Shown: piece after piece, positions 1 to 12,188 of the stretch | Layout of the letters: each line of letters begins with the position of its first letter | How positions within the stretch are numbered: position 1 is the first letter of the stretch | NCBI GenBank assembly: GCA_025526935.1 | Contig: JAHLKD010000007.1 | Location: 726,672-790,671, forward strand | From: Cladochytrium replicatum | Taxonomy: Eukaryota; Chytridiomycota; Chytridiomycetes; Cladochytriales; Cladochytriaceae | Direction of reading: 5' to 3' | Length of the DNA: 64,000 nt | The notes under the pieces: generated by a model | Told to the model about the DNA's origin: nothing | What the model saw: the letters and a program-made list of their open reading frames with translations, nothing else | The model's database searches: none | Translations under genes and position numbers: made by a program

Positions 1-2
1 AG

Positions 3-164
3 ATGATTTCAGAGGCTCTGAAGAAAGCAGGCAACGGTCATATTGAGCTTCGACGAATTGAGGCTTCGAAAGAGATCGCAGAAACTCTTTCGAACGGGAA
101 GAATGTGACATATTTGCCGTCAGGAGGTGGGAACAATGTGCTCTTGGGTTTGAACAACAACTAG
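3..164 (+). CDS. PHB1: Prohibitin-1, C-terminal part (gene continues left of the window)
   Basis: Only the last 53 codons are present, open from the window edge to TAG at 162-164. The peptide contains IELRRIEASKEIAETL followed by NVTYLPSGGG, which matches the conserved end of PHB1 (the IELR-LEA helix and the YLP tail) better than PHB2, which lacks the YLP motif. Prohibitin 1 and 2 form a ring complex in the mitochondrial inner membrane that stabilises newly made membrane proteins and modulates the m-AAA protease. The N-terminal membrane anchor and the PHB/SPFH domain lie outside the window. The small SET-domain gene follows in the opposite direction, tail to tail, 145 bp away. Family assignment is by recalled motif, not by alignment. 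Confidence 0.85.
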   Translation: MISEALKKAGNGHIELRRIEASKEIAETLSNGKNVTYLPSGGGNNVLLGLNNN

Positions 165-309
165 GGGCAGTTAATGTATAACACGTGCGTATTTGTTTTC
201 TAAAATGGATTAGGCAAGGCATTCCCCCTTCCTTTCTAAACTGGTTGAGAAGGACATTCGTTGCACCACCCTCAACTATGTTGTGTTATTCGCTGCTCAG
301 AGTTGCTCT

Positions 310-1017
310 TCACGCTTGAGGCTGAAGGAACGGTCTGTAGGCATTGATCTCCCCTTGACAATTCGCTGCTCCACAGCAGCATTTGAAATTCCAAATCGGA
401 TCCCATTCATCAGTGGGTTCGCCGTTGTTGTACACGAAAGTGAGGTGCTCGCCCGCCTTCACCGGACGTTTAGTGACAAGCTCGAGGTTCTTGTTGATGT
501 ACATGTTGGGATCACAGGAATCTAACGGAAATTAACTCAGATATTCACAAAAGCTGGAACGAAAATCCTCACGGTTTGCATAGCGAGCGTTGGATGTTGG
601 AAGCAGCCTAAATAAACATGTTCAGCCCAGCGTTGTGAAAAGAAATAACTGGACATTTATTCGCACCATCTCCATTCAACGGTTCCTGGAGGCTGATAAT
701 TGAGAACATAGATCTTGTCATAATCAGAGCACTTGTCATATTCCACGTCTGAAAGAAATGTTAACAAATGATTAAAATTCCAGTCTGTTTAATTATGCGT
801 ACCAGGGCCTTCGAACTTTTCGACAATGGTTTCAGCCTGGTGGTTCAGCGTAAGAGGCAGTTTCACGGTGAATAGCGATGAAACTTACTTCAAGATCCTG
901 TGAAGCAACAAGAGCTTTTCCAAAAGAGACGGGCTCCACATGAGATGGGTACTGCGAGACGGCGTTGTTTGAAATCATCACAGATGAGGGGAACCGCGTT
1001 TCTGCCGCTCGTGACAT
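310..1017 (-). CDS. Small SET-domain protein (putative lysine methyltransferase), 5 exons
   Basis: Five exons (1017-889, 836-803, 748-667, 607-573, 521-310) with GT...AG introns join into a clean 163-residue reading frame. The junction of exons 4 and 5 creates ARYANHSCDPN, the SET-domain motif that forms the S-adenosylmethionine pocket. After it come a GEHLTFVYN segment and a post-SET-like cysteine cluster (FKCCCGAANCQGEI). The order and length resemble a group of small, stand-alone fungal SET proteins of about 150-170 residues. Substrate and cellular location cannot be told from sequence. The start is the ATG at 1017; the first 40 residues are poorly conserved-looking and could be revised. 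The gene is divergent from the myosin gene, with about 470 bp between their starts. Domain call is strong, function inferred. Confidence 0.75.
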
Positions 1018-1490
1018 AATCAGCTTGTTTTACAGCTTGGTGTTTTGGAAAAAGGCGATTCGAGCTCTTCGATGATATTCTGGGATCTTTCTTGTAATTT
1101 CAATGTATTCCATTAAATAATGCATAAATATCTACATATGCTGTTTAGCCACAAAAATTATGAGCTCCGGAGTCTTTTTCTTGGATGATTGGGTAGGGAA
1201 AAAATATTGGAATATAAATCAACAATTCCTATTTTTAAACGAGATCGGAACTAGGCAGCTTTGACTGCTCCTGCGCTTTCCAATTCCAACTGATCCTGTT
1301 GAGAAGTGGTGTGACGCGCAGATTTTCCTTACTTGGTCAACACTAAACTGATCGAATCTAAGGTGAGAAGGCTTTGGGCACATCAAGCATGCTGTTATTT
1401 TTTTGGGGGATGACTTTTACAGAGTTCAATCCACTTGCATGCCTTGCTAACGCAGCATCTGGTCGGTTATTAGGCACATTAACGAACGAC
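1018..1490. promoter_or_regulatory. Divergent intergenic region between SET gene and myosin gene
   Basis: About 470 bp separating two divergent start codons, so it should hold both promoters. It is AT-rich around 1080-1240. No specific box can be supported by eye. The myosin frame stays open back to an ATG at 1374, so part of this region may be 5' coding instead of leader. Confidence 0.35.
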
Positions 1491-4400
1491 ATGGGGTCTC
1501 GGCATGCACCAGCGGACCCTGTAAAGCAAGCGCAATGGTCGGAAAAGAAGTGGGTTTGGGTTTCCGACAAAGAGCAAGGCTATGTGTCGGGATGGATCGT
1601 CAAGGAAGACGGTGATAATGTGGAAGTCCAGTTCGAGACCGAGGCGGTAAGTCGTTTTGCACAATCTGCATTGTGCTCCCTCTTGGTGGATGGAGCTTCT
1701 TCCATCTTTTGGGGACACTTCTAGACCAAGTTATTAATTGGCATTCTCTATCCATTATCAGAAACGAACTGTGAACATAAATGAATCTGAGAAGATGAAT
1801 CCTCCCAAGTTCGACAAAGCAGAAGATATGGCTGATTTAACTCACCTTAATGAAGCATCTGTTGTGCACAATCTTCGATTGCGGTACTTCTCTGATTTGA
1901 TCTATGTAAGTTGCGCAACTCCATCAACTCCAACAGTCTATCTTTAACATAATGTAAAAAGACGTACTCTGGCCTTTTCTTGGTTGCGGTCAACCCGTAC
2001 AAGAGGCTCCAACTTTATACTGAAGAGCGAGTGCGGGCATACAAGGGAAAGAAGCGTAGTGAGGCGGCACCCCATATCTTCGCTGTTGCCGATGCTTCGT
2101 ACCACGATATGATCAACAACCGCGAAAATCAGTCGATTCTTATCACGTAAGCTTTCCAAATGTCTTGACATGTGGAGGATCTGAATTTTCAACCAGGGGA
2201 GAATCCGGCGCCGGCAAGACCGAGAACACAAAAAAGGTTATTCAGTATCTTGCTGCGGTTGCCAGCGAATCCAACTTAGGTTCGAGAATGGGAACCCTTG
2301 AACAGCAGATCCTGCAGGCGAATCCAATCCTGGAGTCGTTTGGTAACGCCCAAACCATTCGCAATAATAACTCGTCACGCTTTGTAAGGCTAAAGCATGT
2401 CATACAATTGTCTTGGCTAATTTCTTCTTCAGGGAAAGTTTATTCGAATCGAATTTACCCCAAGCGGACAGATTGCTGGCGCAAACATTGAGCGCTACCT
2501 TCTCGAGAAGTCGCGAGTTACGCATCAGACATCAAAGGAGAGGAACTACCACATCTTCTACCAGCTAGTGAAAGGTGCACAGGAAAACATTAAAGGTGAG
2601 AGCATAATGAAAATAAAACGTCTTCTCTGGTCCTCAAACACCGCACTTAAGGACCGCTCCTGCTCGACGGCACTCTCGATGAGTATCGTTTTACAAAGTC
2701 TTCGAATAAACATATTGATGGAGTGGACGATGCTACCGACTTCAAAGCGCTCAAGGTAAGTATTTTGAATTTCTTTAGAAGCTGGAGTCGGTCGAACTTT
2801 TGATGTTAGGACGCTCTGGATGTCATGAAGATCAACGGTGATGAGCAAATGAACTTTTTCCGAATTATCGCCGGTATTCTTCACATCGGAAATCTTCAGT
2901 TCGAAGCCGATCGTGAGGACCAAGCTCAGCTGAAGAGCGCTTCACAACGAGTTGCAGAGAAAGTCTGCCATGTTTTGGGAGTTCCCGTAGCCGATTTCGT
3001 TAAGGCTTTCCTTAAACCGAAGATCAAGGCTGGTCGTGATTGGGTTACTCAGGCGAGAAATGTTGGTCAGGTCGAATACTCTGTCGAGGCCCTCGCCCGA
3101 TCTCTTTACGAACGGATGTTTGGTGAGCTGGTGGAGCGAATTAACCACGCAATCGCTACACCATCGGCGAAAACAACCTGGATTGGGGTTTTGGATATTG
3201 CTGGTTTTGAAATCTTCGAGGTATTTGGACTTCTTTTTCTTTTTGAAAGCGTGCTAACGTTCCTCTTTGTGCTCAGTTGAACGCTTTCGAACAACTGTGC
3301 ATCAATTATACAAACGAAAAGCTTCAGCAGTTCTTTAACCATCACATGTTCATTTTGGAGCAAGAGGAGTACCGTCGCGAGGGGATCGACTGGAAGTTCA
3401 TCGACTTCGGCCTTGACCTTCAACCCACAATCGACTTGATCGAGAAGTCGACGGTAATTCCATTTCAACGAGTAATTCCATTGCTCATATCTGATCCTAT
3501 GTGTTCTCTCAGCCTATCGGCATTCTCTCTCTTTTGGATGAGGAGTGTGTTATGCCAAAAGCCACCGATAAGACCTTCACTGAAAAGCTTCACGGTCTCT
3601 GGAAAGGAAAGTCACAGAAGTACGAGACTCCTCGCTTCAATCAAGGTTTCATTCTCCAACACTACGCGGGGAAAGTTGAGTACAGCACTCAAGGCTGGCT
3701 CGACAAGAACAAGGACCCACTCAATGACAACGTTACCCGGCTCCTAGCCAACTCTTCCGTTCCCTACATCGCCAAGCTCTTTGCCGATTGCCAGGGTGAC
3801 GCCGAAGACAGCAACGTGAAAGTGCGAAGCGTCACCAAGAAGGGGGCTTTCCGAACGGTGGCCCAGAGGCACAAGGAGCAACTTACAAGCCTAATGCAGC
3901 AGCTCTATTCAACCCAGCCGCACTTTGTTCGTTGCATCATTCCCAATGAAGAAAAGAAGCCCGGGAAGATTCAGGTCAACTTGGTTCTTGATCAGTTGAG
4001 GTGCAATGGAGTCTTGGAGGGCATTCGTATCTGTCGTGCCGGATTCCCCAACCGCTTGACGTTCGCTGACTTCCGCCAGCGCTACGAAGTGCTTGCCCCG
4101 AGTGCTATCGAAAAGGGATTTATGGACGGTCGTCGTGCGGCTCAGATCTTGCTCGAAGACAAGGCGTTCGGTTTGGATAAAAATGAATATCGACTTGGCA
4201 GCAGCAAGGTCTTCTTCCGCGCTGGTGTGGTATGTGCGAACGATGACTTCATTATTTATGCACTAACTATATTCCCATTCAAGCTTGCCAGGCTCGAAGA
4301 TCAGAGGGACAAGGAGCTAACCAAGATCGTGATCAAGATCCAAGCTATTGCACGTGGATGGTTAGCTCGCCGTCGTTATCGCCGTCGTGAGCATCAGCTA

Positions 4401-7400
4401 AGGGCTATTCGCGTTATCCAAAAGAATGCGCGTATTTATGTCACCCTACGTGAATGGTCTTGGTGGAAGCTATACTCCAAGGTTAAACCTCTTTTGAACG
4501 TAACTCGAGCAGATGAGGAGCTTCGAAGGCGAGACGAAATGGCGAGGGAGTGGGAAGAGAAGGCTAGGAAAGAAGCCGAGGAGCGTGCCCGAATCGAGCA
4601 ATTGCGTGCTCAGTTGGAAGCCGAAAAGAAACGTGTTGAAGATCTGCTCATTCAGGAAAAAAATGCTGCTGCCGATCAAGCGGAGATTCTTGCGCGTACC
4701 CAGAAGCGAGAGATTGACCTTACCGATCAGCTCAATGAAATCACTGCCCGCATGGAGGAGAAAGAGTCCCAGAACGAGGATCTGCTGAAGGCACGAAAGA
4801 AGCTTGAATCAGATCTTAAAGCTCTTCGCGACCAGCTCCAAGACGGTCTTGCTAATGCAGACCGACTGGACAAAGAGAAACAGGCGAAAGAAGCACGTCT
4901 CAAGGAGCTTGAGGAGGAGCTCAAGTCCGAGTCGGCATTAGCGCGCAAGCTTGAATCTGACAAAAAGTCTTTGGAATCTCAAATCACTGAGCTCCAACAG
5001 CTTCTTTCAGCCTCCGGTGACAACGAAGCGGACGTCTTGCGTCAAAAGTCTAAGCTACAGCAACAAATCGCAGAATTGGAGCGTCAGCTCGACGAAGAGA
5101 AAGAGGAACGGCAAAAGTTCGCCCTACGTAAAGCTCAAATTGAGGCCGAGCTTACAGCCGCGCGCAACAGTATCTCCGACTTGAACATTGCAAAGACCGA
5201 TCTCGAATCTTCGCTGAAGCGAAAGGAGAATGATCTTCAAGTTCTGGAGGACAGCCTTAAGCGAGAGTCTGCTGAAAAGGACAAGATTGAAAAGCAACGC
5301 CGTGAACTTCAATCAAAACTCTCTGAAACGCAAAACGAACTTGAACACGAGCGTACAGAGAGGGACAAGCTTGCCAAAGGGAAGAAGAAATTGGAGGGGG
5401 AGATTGAAGAGCTACATAAACTGATGGAAGAGCGCGGATCTGAAGAAAGCAAGCAGTTAGAACTCAAGCGCCTGCGTGAGCAAGAGCTCAACGACCTGAA
5501 ATCACAGCTGACGGCGGCGCAGGCGGAATCTGAGGATAATCGCAAGAAAAGCACTTCTGCCACCGAAAGCTTGCGCGCGGAGCTGGACAGCGCAAACGCG
5601 GACCTTGCGACTCTGCAGAAAGCGAAGGCGTCTTTGGAAAAGCAGATCAATGATGTTCGGAATGAACTTGAAAGTAGTGAAGAGTCGCGCAGCCGTCTTG
5701 ACAAATCGAAGAGACAGCTCGAAGCTGATCTCGCGGCTCTGCGTGATAAGCTGGAGGAGTCCGAGCGAGCGTACTTTGAGGTGAAGTCAAACAAAGAGGA
5801 TATTGAGAAGCAACTCTCTATTTCCGCCTCACGATTGGAAGAAAGCGAAGCGAGTAACCAAAGGTTGGACCGTGAGAAGGCGATGCTCATAAAACAAGTG
5901 GATTCGCTCAAAGATGAAGTCGAGGAGGAGTCAAAGAAGCGAGCTGCTCTTGATTCGCAGAAGAAGAAATTTTCAATGGAACTTCAGGATCTGCAAAGCC
6001 GATTAGAAGAAGAGGATTCAGCAAAAGCGGAGCTCACCAAACGGCTCGCTGCAAAGACATCTGAGCTCGAAAGCTACAAAGAGCGCTTCGGCCGTGAGGT
6101 TCAGGGACGAGTTGCGGAGCTTGAAGAAGCCAAAAAGAAGGCCGAAAAGGAGCTCACGGAGCTTCAGCTGAAGAATGACGAGCTTGAGCGTAGCTCCGCA
6201 AACTTTGAGAAGACCAAAAATCGCCTTTCTACAGAGATTGAGGACTTGCGCCTCGAAAGCGAAAGGGAGCGCAACTCCGCTCGCAACGCTGAAAAACTGG
6301 TTAAGCAGGTTGAATCACAGCTCAGCTCTGTGAACGCTGCACTTGAGAACGAGCGTCGACTCCGCGAGTTGGCGGAATCGAATGGTCGTAAACTACAGTC
6401 ACAGATTGACTCCCTGCAGCTAGAGATCGAGAGCAAAACAGCTCAGATCAGCTCCATCCAGAAAGGAAAGAACGACTTGGAGACAGAGTTGAGGGCGCTG
6501 ATCAATGAAATTGGAGATGGTGGAAAGAACATTCACGAGCTCGAGAAAGCTAAGCGACGCTTGGAAAGTCGAGTCGAGGAGCTTCAAAATCAATTGACTG
6601 ATGAAGAGCTATCGAAGCGCAAAGTAGAAGATGCCAAAACTACCTTGGAGCTCCAACTCGCCGAGGGGCGAAGGAGGTTTGATAGTGAAATTCAGGCGAA
6701 GGAGAGCTTAATGGACGAGACCCGGCGCATGCTGATGCGTGAGGTCAACTCGCTTGGCGAGCAGCTTGATGAAGCCGTCAGTCAAAAGAACGAAGTCCTT
6801 AAGGCGAAGAAGAAGCTGGAAGAGCAAATTGAAGAGCTGAATTCGAAGGCAGAATACTCTGCGAAAGGCCAATCTGACTTGGATAAAGCACGCAAGAAAG
6901 CGGAGGGCGTTCTGCGCGAGCTACAGATAAAGCTTGAGGATGAGGAACGCGCCAGGAAGAACTTTGAAGAGCTTGCTCAGAGGCATGAGAAGAAGGCGAA
7001 CGCCTTGCAAACGGAGAACGAACGGCTTGAGCTTTCCGTTGAAGCATTAGAGCGCGCGAAGAAATCACTCGAGAAGAAGGCTGAAGAGCTTTCGCAAGAG
7101 CTCAATGGTGGTGAGGACTCGAAGAGTGCTCTCCTGGAGGCCAAGAAGCGATTCGAGCGCGAGATTCGTAACTTGCAGGAGCAAGTCGAGCAAGAACAAG
7201 AAGGACGTGCAGCGGCGGAAGCAATGGTCCGCAACAACAACAGTGAGCTGGATCGCCTTCGCGGTCAAGCCATGCAGGATGTTGAAGGGAAAGTCGAAAA
7301 GCTCGAAGAGTCGCGACGAGCTCTTCTTGCTGCGCAGCGTCTCTCTACTCAGGCTTTGGAAGACAAAGAAAAGGACTACGCAAATCTGGAAAAGCAGAAG

Positions 7401-9048
7401 AAATTGCTCCAGGATGAAGTTGAAGAATTGAAGACTCGTTTGGAAGCTGAAGTCATTGCCAAGGGAGAGGAGAGCGCTGCTCGACGGAAGATTGCCGCCG
7501 AAAACAAAGAGGTGCAGATCCGCCTGGACGCTGAGACTATTAAATCGAACGACCTAAATGAAACTCTCAGTACCTACCGCACCAAGTCGGACCAGCTTGC
7601 TACGAAACTCGAAACTGCCGAAGTTGCCCGCATTAAGGCAGAGAAGAACGAGTCCTCTCTCAAAATACAAAACCGTGAGTTGGAAGACAATATCACGAAA
7701 GCTACTGCGACCAGGCGAGCTCTAGAGGATCGCATCAAATTGCTGGAAGACAAAGTCATTGATTTGCAAGAGAAACTGGAAGAAGGGAGCGCTGATGCTG
7801 CTGAGTTCAATACTGCAAAGCGTAGGCTCCAAGATGAGATCGAGCAGCTTCATGAGAGGAATAAGCGTGAAAGTGAAGAGCGCGACAATCTCATTGATTC
7901 AACGCGTAAGAAGTACCAGAAGGAGCTCAAGCAACTCATGACCGAGTTGGATATCGAAAAATCCGCCAACCTACAGCTTAAAGAATCCAACAAAAACCTG
8001 GAGGTTGACAACGAGGACCTTACCAACAAATTGGAGGTAGAATTACGTTCAAACGCCACTTGGAAGAAGGACAAAGAACGCCTTGAAAGCCGTCTTGAGG
8101 ATATTACAAAAGCATACAACGACGCAACGACGCAGCATGAAGAATGGCAAACTCAGATCACCACTCTGCTCGCTCAAGTTCGTGATCTTCGTGCATCTCT
8201 GGACGACTCTGAGGCACAGCGAAACATCATTGAGAAAGCCAAACGTACTTTGGAGCAACGCATTGAAGAGATGAATGAGCAGTACAGTGATGCCAGTAAA
8301 ACCAAAGCTGATCTTGCTCGAAGCGTCTATGCTCTTGACCAACAGACAACGGAATTGCGAGACCTTTTGGATGAGTATCAAGAAACTGCTCGTGTGTCTG
8401 GAGAGAAACTGCGTAGAGCAGAGCAACAAACAGCCGAGGCTCAGAACGAGTTGTACAAGGAGAAGAACCTTACGATCGAAACGGAACGAGCCAAGAACGC
8501 ACTAGAGAAGCAAGTGAAGGAGCTCAATGCTCGCATTGTGGACCTCGAGTCCAACGCGCTTGCGGACAACAAAGGCCCTACCCGTCGGCTGGAGAGTCGC
8601 ATCGAAGAGCTTTCTTCCCAAATTGAAGCAGAGCTCAAAGAGAAGAACGAGGCTGTCAAGAATGCACGCAAAGCAGAACGGTTGATTCGAGAACTTCAGT
8701 TCCAGCTGCAGGAACGTGACAAGCAGAAGTCTCGATTCGATGAAGAAACTGAGAAAATGGAGCAGAGGTTAAAGAGGATGAAAACGCAGATCGAAGAAAT
8801 GGTGAACCATTACATTCCATATGTCTAATTACTTTGCTTACTGTTTGCGACAGGAATCTTCTGAGAGTAACCTACAGTTAGCGAAACGCCGGGCAGAGCG
8901 AGAGGCAAGCGAACTGAAAGAGCGTGCTACGAGGTGAGAGGCACCACAAGTTTGAATGATAACTTTTTATTGAATCGCTCTCAGATTCGAAAAGGAATGC
9001 GAGAAGTTGAAACAACGTTTGGAGCGAGGTGCATTGTCGCCTCTGTAA
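1491..9048 (+). CDS. Type II (conventional) myosin heavy chain, 2,301 aa, 12 exons
   Basis: Twelve exons joined by eleven 49-115 nt introns give 2,302 codons ending at TAA 9046-9048. The order is: N-terminal SH3-like domain (residues about 15-65), P-loop GESGAGKT (163-170), switch I NNNSSRF (about 218-224), switch II/relay DIAGFEIFE (442-450), the converter/SH1 region around residues 600-740, one clear IQ motif ([13 protein letters not shown], from about 763) and a weaker second one, then a nearly proline-free heptad-repeat coiled coil of about 1,480 residues, ending in a short non-helical tail. This is the filament-forming myosin II layout (MYO1 of budding yeast). It drives cytokinetic actomyosin ring contraction. 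Length fits filamentous-fungal type II chains better than the roughly 1,950-residue animal ones. ATG 1491 was chosen because the SH3-like domain starts soon after; an in-frame ATG at 1374 would add 39 residues. Confidence 0.93.
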
Positions 9049-9303
9049 TCTGTTTTCTCACTTTGCGTTGGCACGAGCCCATGTTTATGTTCGATTTTGG
9101 GAAGGCATAATCATCCTTTTTCTTTAGCACCCATCGTTAATATCCTTCGGAAACTTTAATATATTTTTAATACACGAAGATTGGAATTATTCAAGTTCGA
9201 GTAAAAAACACGATCACAGAATATCACAAAAGAAAGAGAGATGGACATGAAGCAAAGCGATCAGATCAGCAGGAACGCACTTGCACTGATTTACCTCTAG
9301 TAT

Positions 9304-9739
9304 TTAGCGAGGTTGTTCTGAGGACTCAGATATCTCAGAGAAAGAGCAATCGCCACCGCGCCGTGTCGCTTTTGGATCCACGTCGACAATAGATCGAACA
9401 ACCCCCAGCGGCCCCTCGTGGAAGTACAAACACTGCGATCCGTTGATCTTTTCTGGTTCCCTGAGTTTTGTGAATTTTATTGCGTTTCATTGTTTTTTGA
9501 AAGTACGCCTGATTTCTTTCGGGTCAGGATCGACTGCCGCTGGGCGAGGTGCGAAGCTTGCTGTTCGTGATGATCTCTTCGTCGAACTTTTTCCAGTAGC
9601 TGGAGTCACACCAATTCGGTAGCTCTTGTTCTCAACGCTTTGGCTCACTGTGTTCCCTGTCCAAAGCACCCCCAAATTCCCGTCCGTGCAAAGTTACCGC
9701 ACTCACTTGTTCACCCCCCTGACCGTAACAAAACGTCAT
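9304..9739 (-). CDS. Small unknown protein, 3 exons, 107 aa (predicted)
   Basis: I do not recognise this protein. Three segments (9739-9715, 9656-9507, 9452-9304) join through GT...AG introns of 58 and 54 nt into 108 codons without a stop, starting MTFCYGQGGN and ending SESSEQPR. The support is that three separate short frames fuse in phase with introns of the size usual in this window. The product is basic in the middle (KSSTKRSSRTAS), proline-rich afterwards (FAPRPAAVDPDPKEIR), and has a short hydrophobic stretch near LYFHEGPLGVVRSIV. It lies tail to tail with the myosin gene (255 bp) and just downstream of the CHR transporter. Without homology evidence the exon chain could be wrong. Confidence 0.4.
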
Positions 9740-9794
9740 ATTTTCTAAGGTAAACAATATGAGGATGCATTCACAATCAGACGAAGGCGACCGC

Positions 9795-11459
9795 CTACTT
9801 CGGCATTCCATTCGCGAGCCACTCTAAAATACCAACCGCACCTCCAAGTACAATAACCACAGGCGCAGGCATTTTCAAAAATCCTACAGCAACAAAGGAA
9901 ACAGCGGTGACGACAACATACAACGGGTGATTGCCCAACGGTTTAGCGTCAATCGCAGTTTGAGAAAGAAGATATGTTGCGGAAAACACCAGGCCTGCTG
10001 CGGCGGCGTTGACGCCTTTAAATACGATTTGCGAGGTGCGGAGGGAGCTGTAGCGAGCCCACATGGGAAGAATAGCGGTTTGGATGATAAGTCCTGGTGC
10101 GAAAATGCCAAACCATGCAAGGAAAGCACCAAGAACGGAGGAACCGGTCGAGGACCGCAAAGCAAGCGCACCGCAGAGCGCAGCAAAGTTGAACATGGGG
10201 CCTGAAATGATAGTTAATAAAATAACCAGTTTCAGGTCTTTCGGTTCACATACCAGGCAAAATGTTGATAATTGCGTAGCCAATCAAAAACTCCGGAACT
10301 GTCAACCAAGCGTTCTCAACACCGTAGCCTTGAAGCAATGGGACGACCACTGGACCACCACCAAAAATGATTGACCCAGTAAAGTAAAAAGTTCCAAGAA
10401 CGTTCCATGGAGAAGAGGATTGAGTGAAAGACCGAAGCAAGATTGAGGCAACCAGAAGTACAAGCCACAAAGCGAGGAAGAGGAAGCCGACGAGGATCGA
10501 GATTCGGATGGTGTACTGAACTTCATCCTCCGCCGGGGCAGGAGATTGAGGTTCAGCAGGGACAGTCGGTGCACGTCGCTTTGGTTGCACAGGTCTAATT
10601 TCGTTGCCATCTTGGCGATTTGGAGCGTGTCCCGCGCTCGCTTCTCCCTCCTCAGCTTCCAAAAGCTGATCGCCCTCTTTTGTGACCTCTTTCATAATTA
10701 GCTCCATGTCGGCCTTTCTAGCTTCGCAATCCGACTTCAACTTGTTGTATGCTGGTTCGACGTAGGACATCGTAAAAGTTGTCAAACCACCGAAAACCAT
10801 CAGTGCTGGAAACAGCCATGGCTGTTTGTAGTAGTTGATCGATAGTCCGAAAGAAATGAGGTTGATGATGTGCGTTGTCCGATCTTTGAGAAGGGAGGTG
10901 CCAAGACGATATGCTGCAAGCGCGACCAGGGCGACAGCGGCAGAGACAAGTCCATCTCTGATAAATTGGACCCAAGCAGGGAGAGTTCCGGAGAGGCCTG
11001 AAACTCAAATACCCACTGCGCCAACTATGACTCCACCAGGAAGACTAGGATAGATTTAGGGCTTTTGTAGGAAATATATTGTTAAGCTCCTTACCTCCAA
11101 ACCAAGAAGGACCAAAAGGCAAGAAGGATGCCACCATTTCGAATGAGACTTATTGCGTAACTTTGCTGAGTAGAAGCAGGGCCAGGAAGCGAGTTTGCAA
11201 TGGCGAAGAGTTCAGCAAATGCCTTTTTATCGAGCCAACGATATTTCTCCACGAAGAGGTCAAGAAAGACGGCAATGTGAGCTTGAGGTCCACCGAAAGT
11301 TAGCACAGTTAGTGGTACATAAGTTTTGGTGATTTCCCAAAACCGGCCAGCCAGAGTAGCCGGCGGAGCGGATGCAGGCACGCCAATCAGCCATGCGTTC
11401 CTCGGTTCTGCTGAAGTAAGACTATTCAAGGCCAATTGTTGTTTACCCCTTAATCTGAA
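9795..11459 (-). pseudogene. CHR-family (chromate ion) transporter, two-domain, with in-frame TGA
   Basis: The frame encodes two homologous CHR domains. The first contains VLTFGGPQAHI, NSLPGPASTQ and, after a 57-nt intron, SLPGG; the second contains FGGGPVVVPLL and IINILPG, followed by FNFAALCGAL after another intron. A hydrophilic linker rich in Glu and Pro (about 10,560-10,740) separates them. CHR proteins are multi-spanning membrane carriers linked to chromate efflux or sulfate/chromate antiport, and fungi commonly have such long two-domain versions. A TGA at 11007-11005 sits in frame between VGAVGI and VSGLSGTLP, where relatives usually have Gly in a G-V-S context. No intron can remove it, because the nearest GT...AG pair is about 15 nt apart. 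The rest is intact on both sides, so it is a very recent pseudogene, a readthrough gene or a base-call error. The N-terminal start is not resolved; an exon acceptor near 11,460 is likely. Confidence 0.75.
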
Positions 11460-11615
11460 AAATCAGCATGGTTAACTGCCAAATGGCAGATGGTAAATTT
11501 TCTCGGGCCGACTTAAACAATTAGTGCATGGGCAAAGTATTGACATCTTAAGGTAGTCCGGCTCTTCAAGCATGCATTTATTTAGAACAAATATCGGTGG
11601 CTACGATAAGCAATG

Positions 11616-12015
11616 TATATCTGATCTGTTTCCTCGTAGATTACCAGCTAATTGCTGTGTTTGCAAATACGAAGATGTAGTAATGATCTGTTGCCTCGTA
11701 GATTGCCAGCTAATTGCTGTGTTTGCAAACATTACAACATAACCAGTCCGTGAATATGTTGATGGGTGATTATCAAAATCTGCATCAGCGTAACTTCGTG
11801 GTGAGAACTGGTGTTGGTAGCGTTCTTCTTATGAATTCACCCAATCAACCCTCTCATCAGGTACTTGGTTTAGTGATATTGTTTTGCATATGGTGCAATC
11901 CCAGATCCCATCTACCAACAATATACCTTTAGATTCTATTCAATACATGTCTATCGCACGTTCGAGGTTCAACCTGATATTGTGCGAGAATATTCAATGC
12001 ATATGGCACAAACCA
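11616..12015 (-). repeat. Decayed Copia RNase H fragment
   Basis: Read on the minus strand, 11,690-11,800 gives ADADF...YSRTGYVVMFANTAISWQST, the Copia RNase H core that also occurs in families A and B further right. About 11,953-11,985 keeps the upstream region matching the HQVEPR segment. No LTRs or open frame remain. The wording differs from both large families, so it is an older or separate lineage. It lies between the CHR transporter and the 7TM-RGS gene. Confidence 0.75.
11622..11732. repeat. Two direct copies of a 49-bp unit inside the Copia relic
   Basis: Copies at 11,622-11,670 and 11,684-11,732 (62-bp spacing) differ at only a few bases and both cover the WQST/FAN part of the RNase H relic. 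This is a local duplication that occurred after the element decayed into a fragment. Confidence 0.8.
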
Positions 12016-12188
12016 AAAATGGCCTTGTCCATTACTATACACGAACATCAAGTTAATTCATTAAATGCTGTTGGTCAAATTGTGGAGACGGTCCCACTGA
12101 AGTTTGTACTGAATGCCTAATGCAACAGTGAAACAAAAATACATATGGACAATGTATTCTTTGCTGGCAGACCACATAAATGATATCT

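Noticed and set aside
1374-1490. ATG 1,374 as the myosin start
   Set aside because: It would add 39 residues with a hydrophobic run (MLLFFWGM) not expected in myosin II; kept only as an alternative.
5309-5911. Long Ser-rich frames on the minus strand of the myosin tail
   Set aside because: They are the antisense of Glu/Lys/Gln-rich coiled-coil codons, with Ser/Leu/Phe bias and no start or motif.
8802-8828. Myosin ending at the TAA at 8,826-8,828
   Set aside because: The last codons before it are intronic. Splicing 8,802-8,853 and 8,934-8,984 continues the heptad pattern to a stop at 9,046-9,048.
11005-11020. A tiny intron GTATTTGAGTTTCAG removing the TGA in the CHR gene
   Set aside because: At 15 nt it is far below the smallest credible intron in the window (41 nt).
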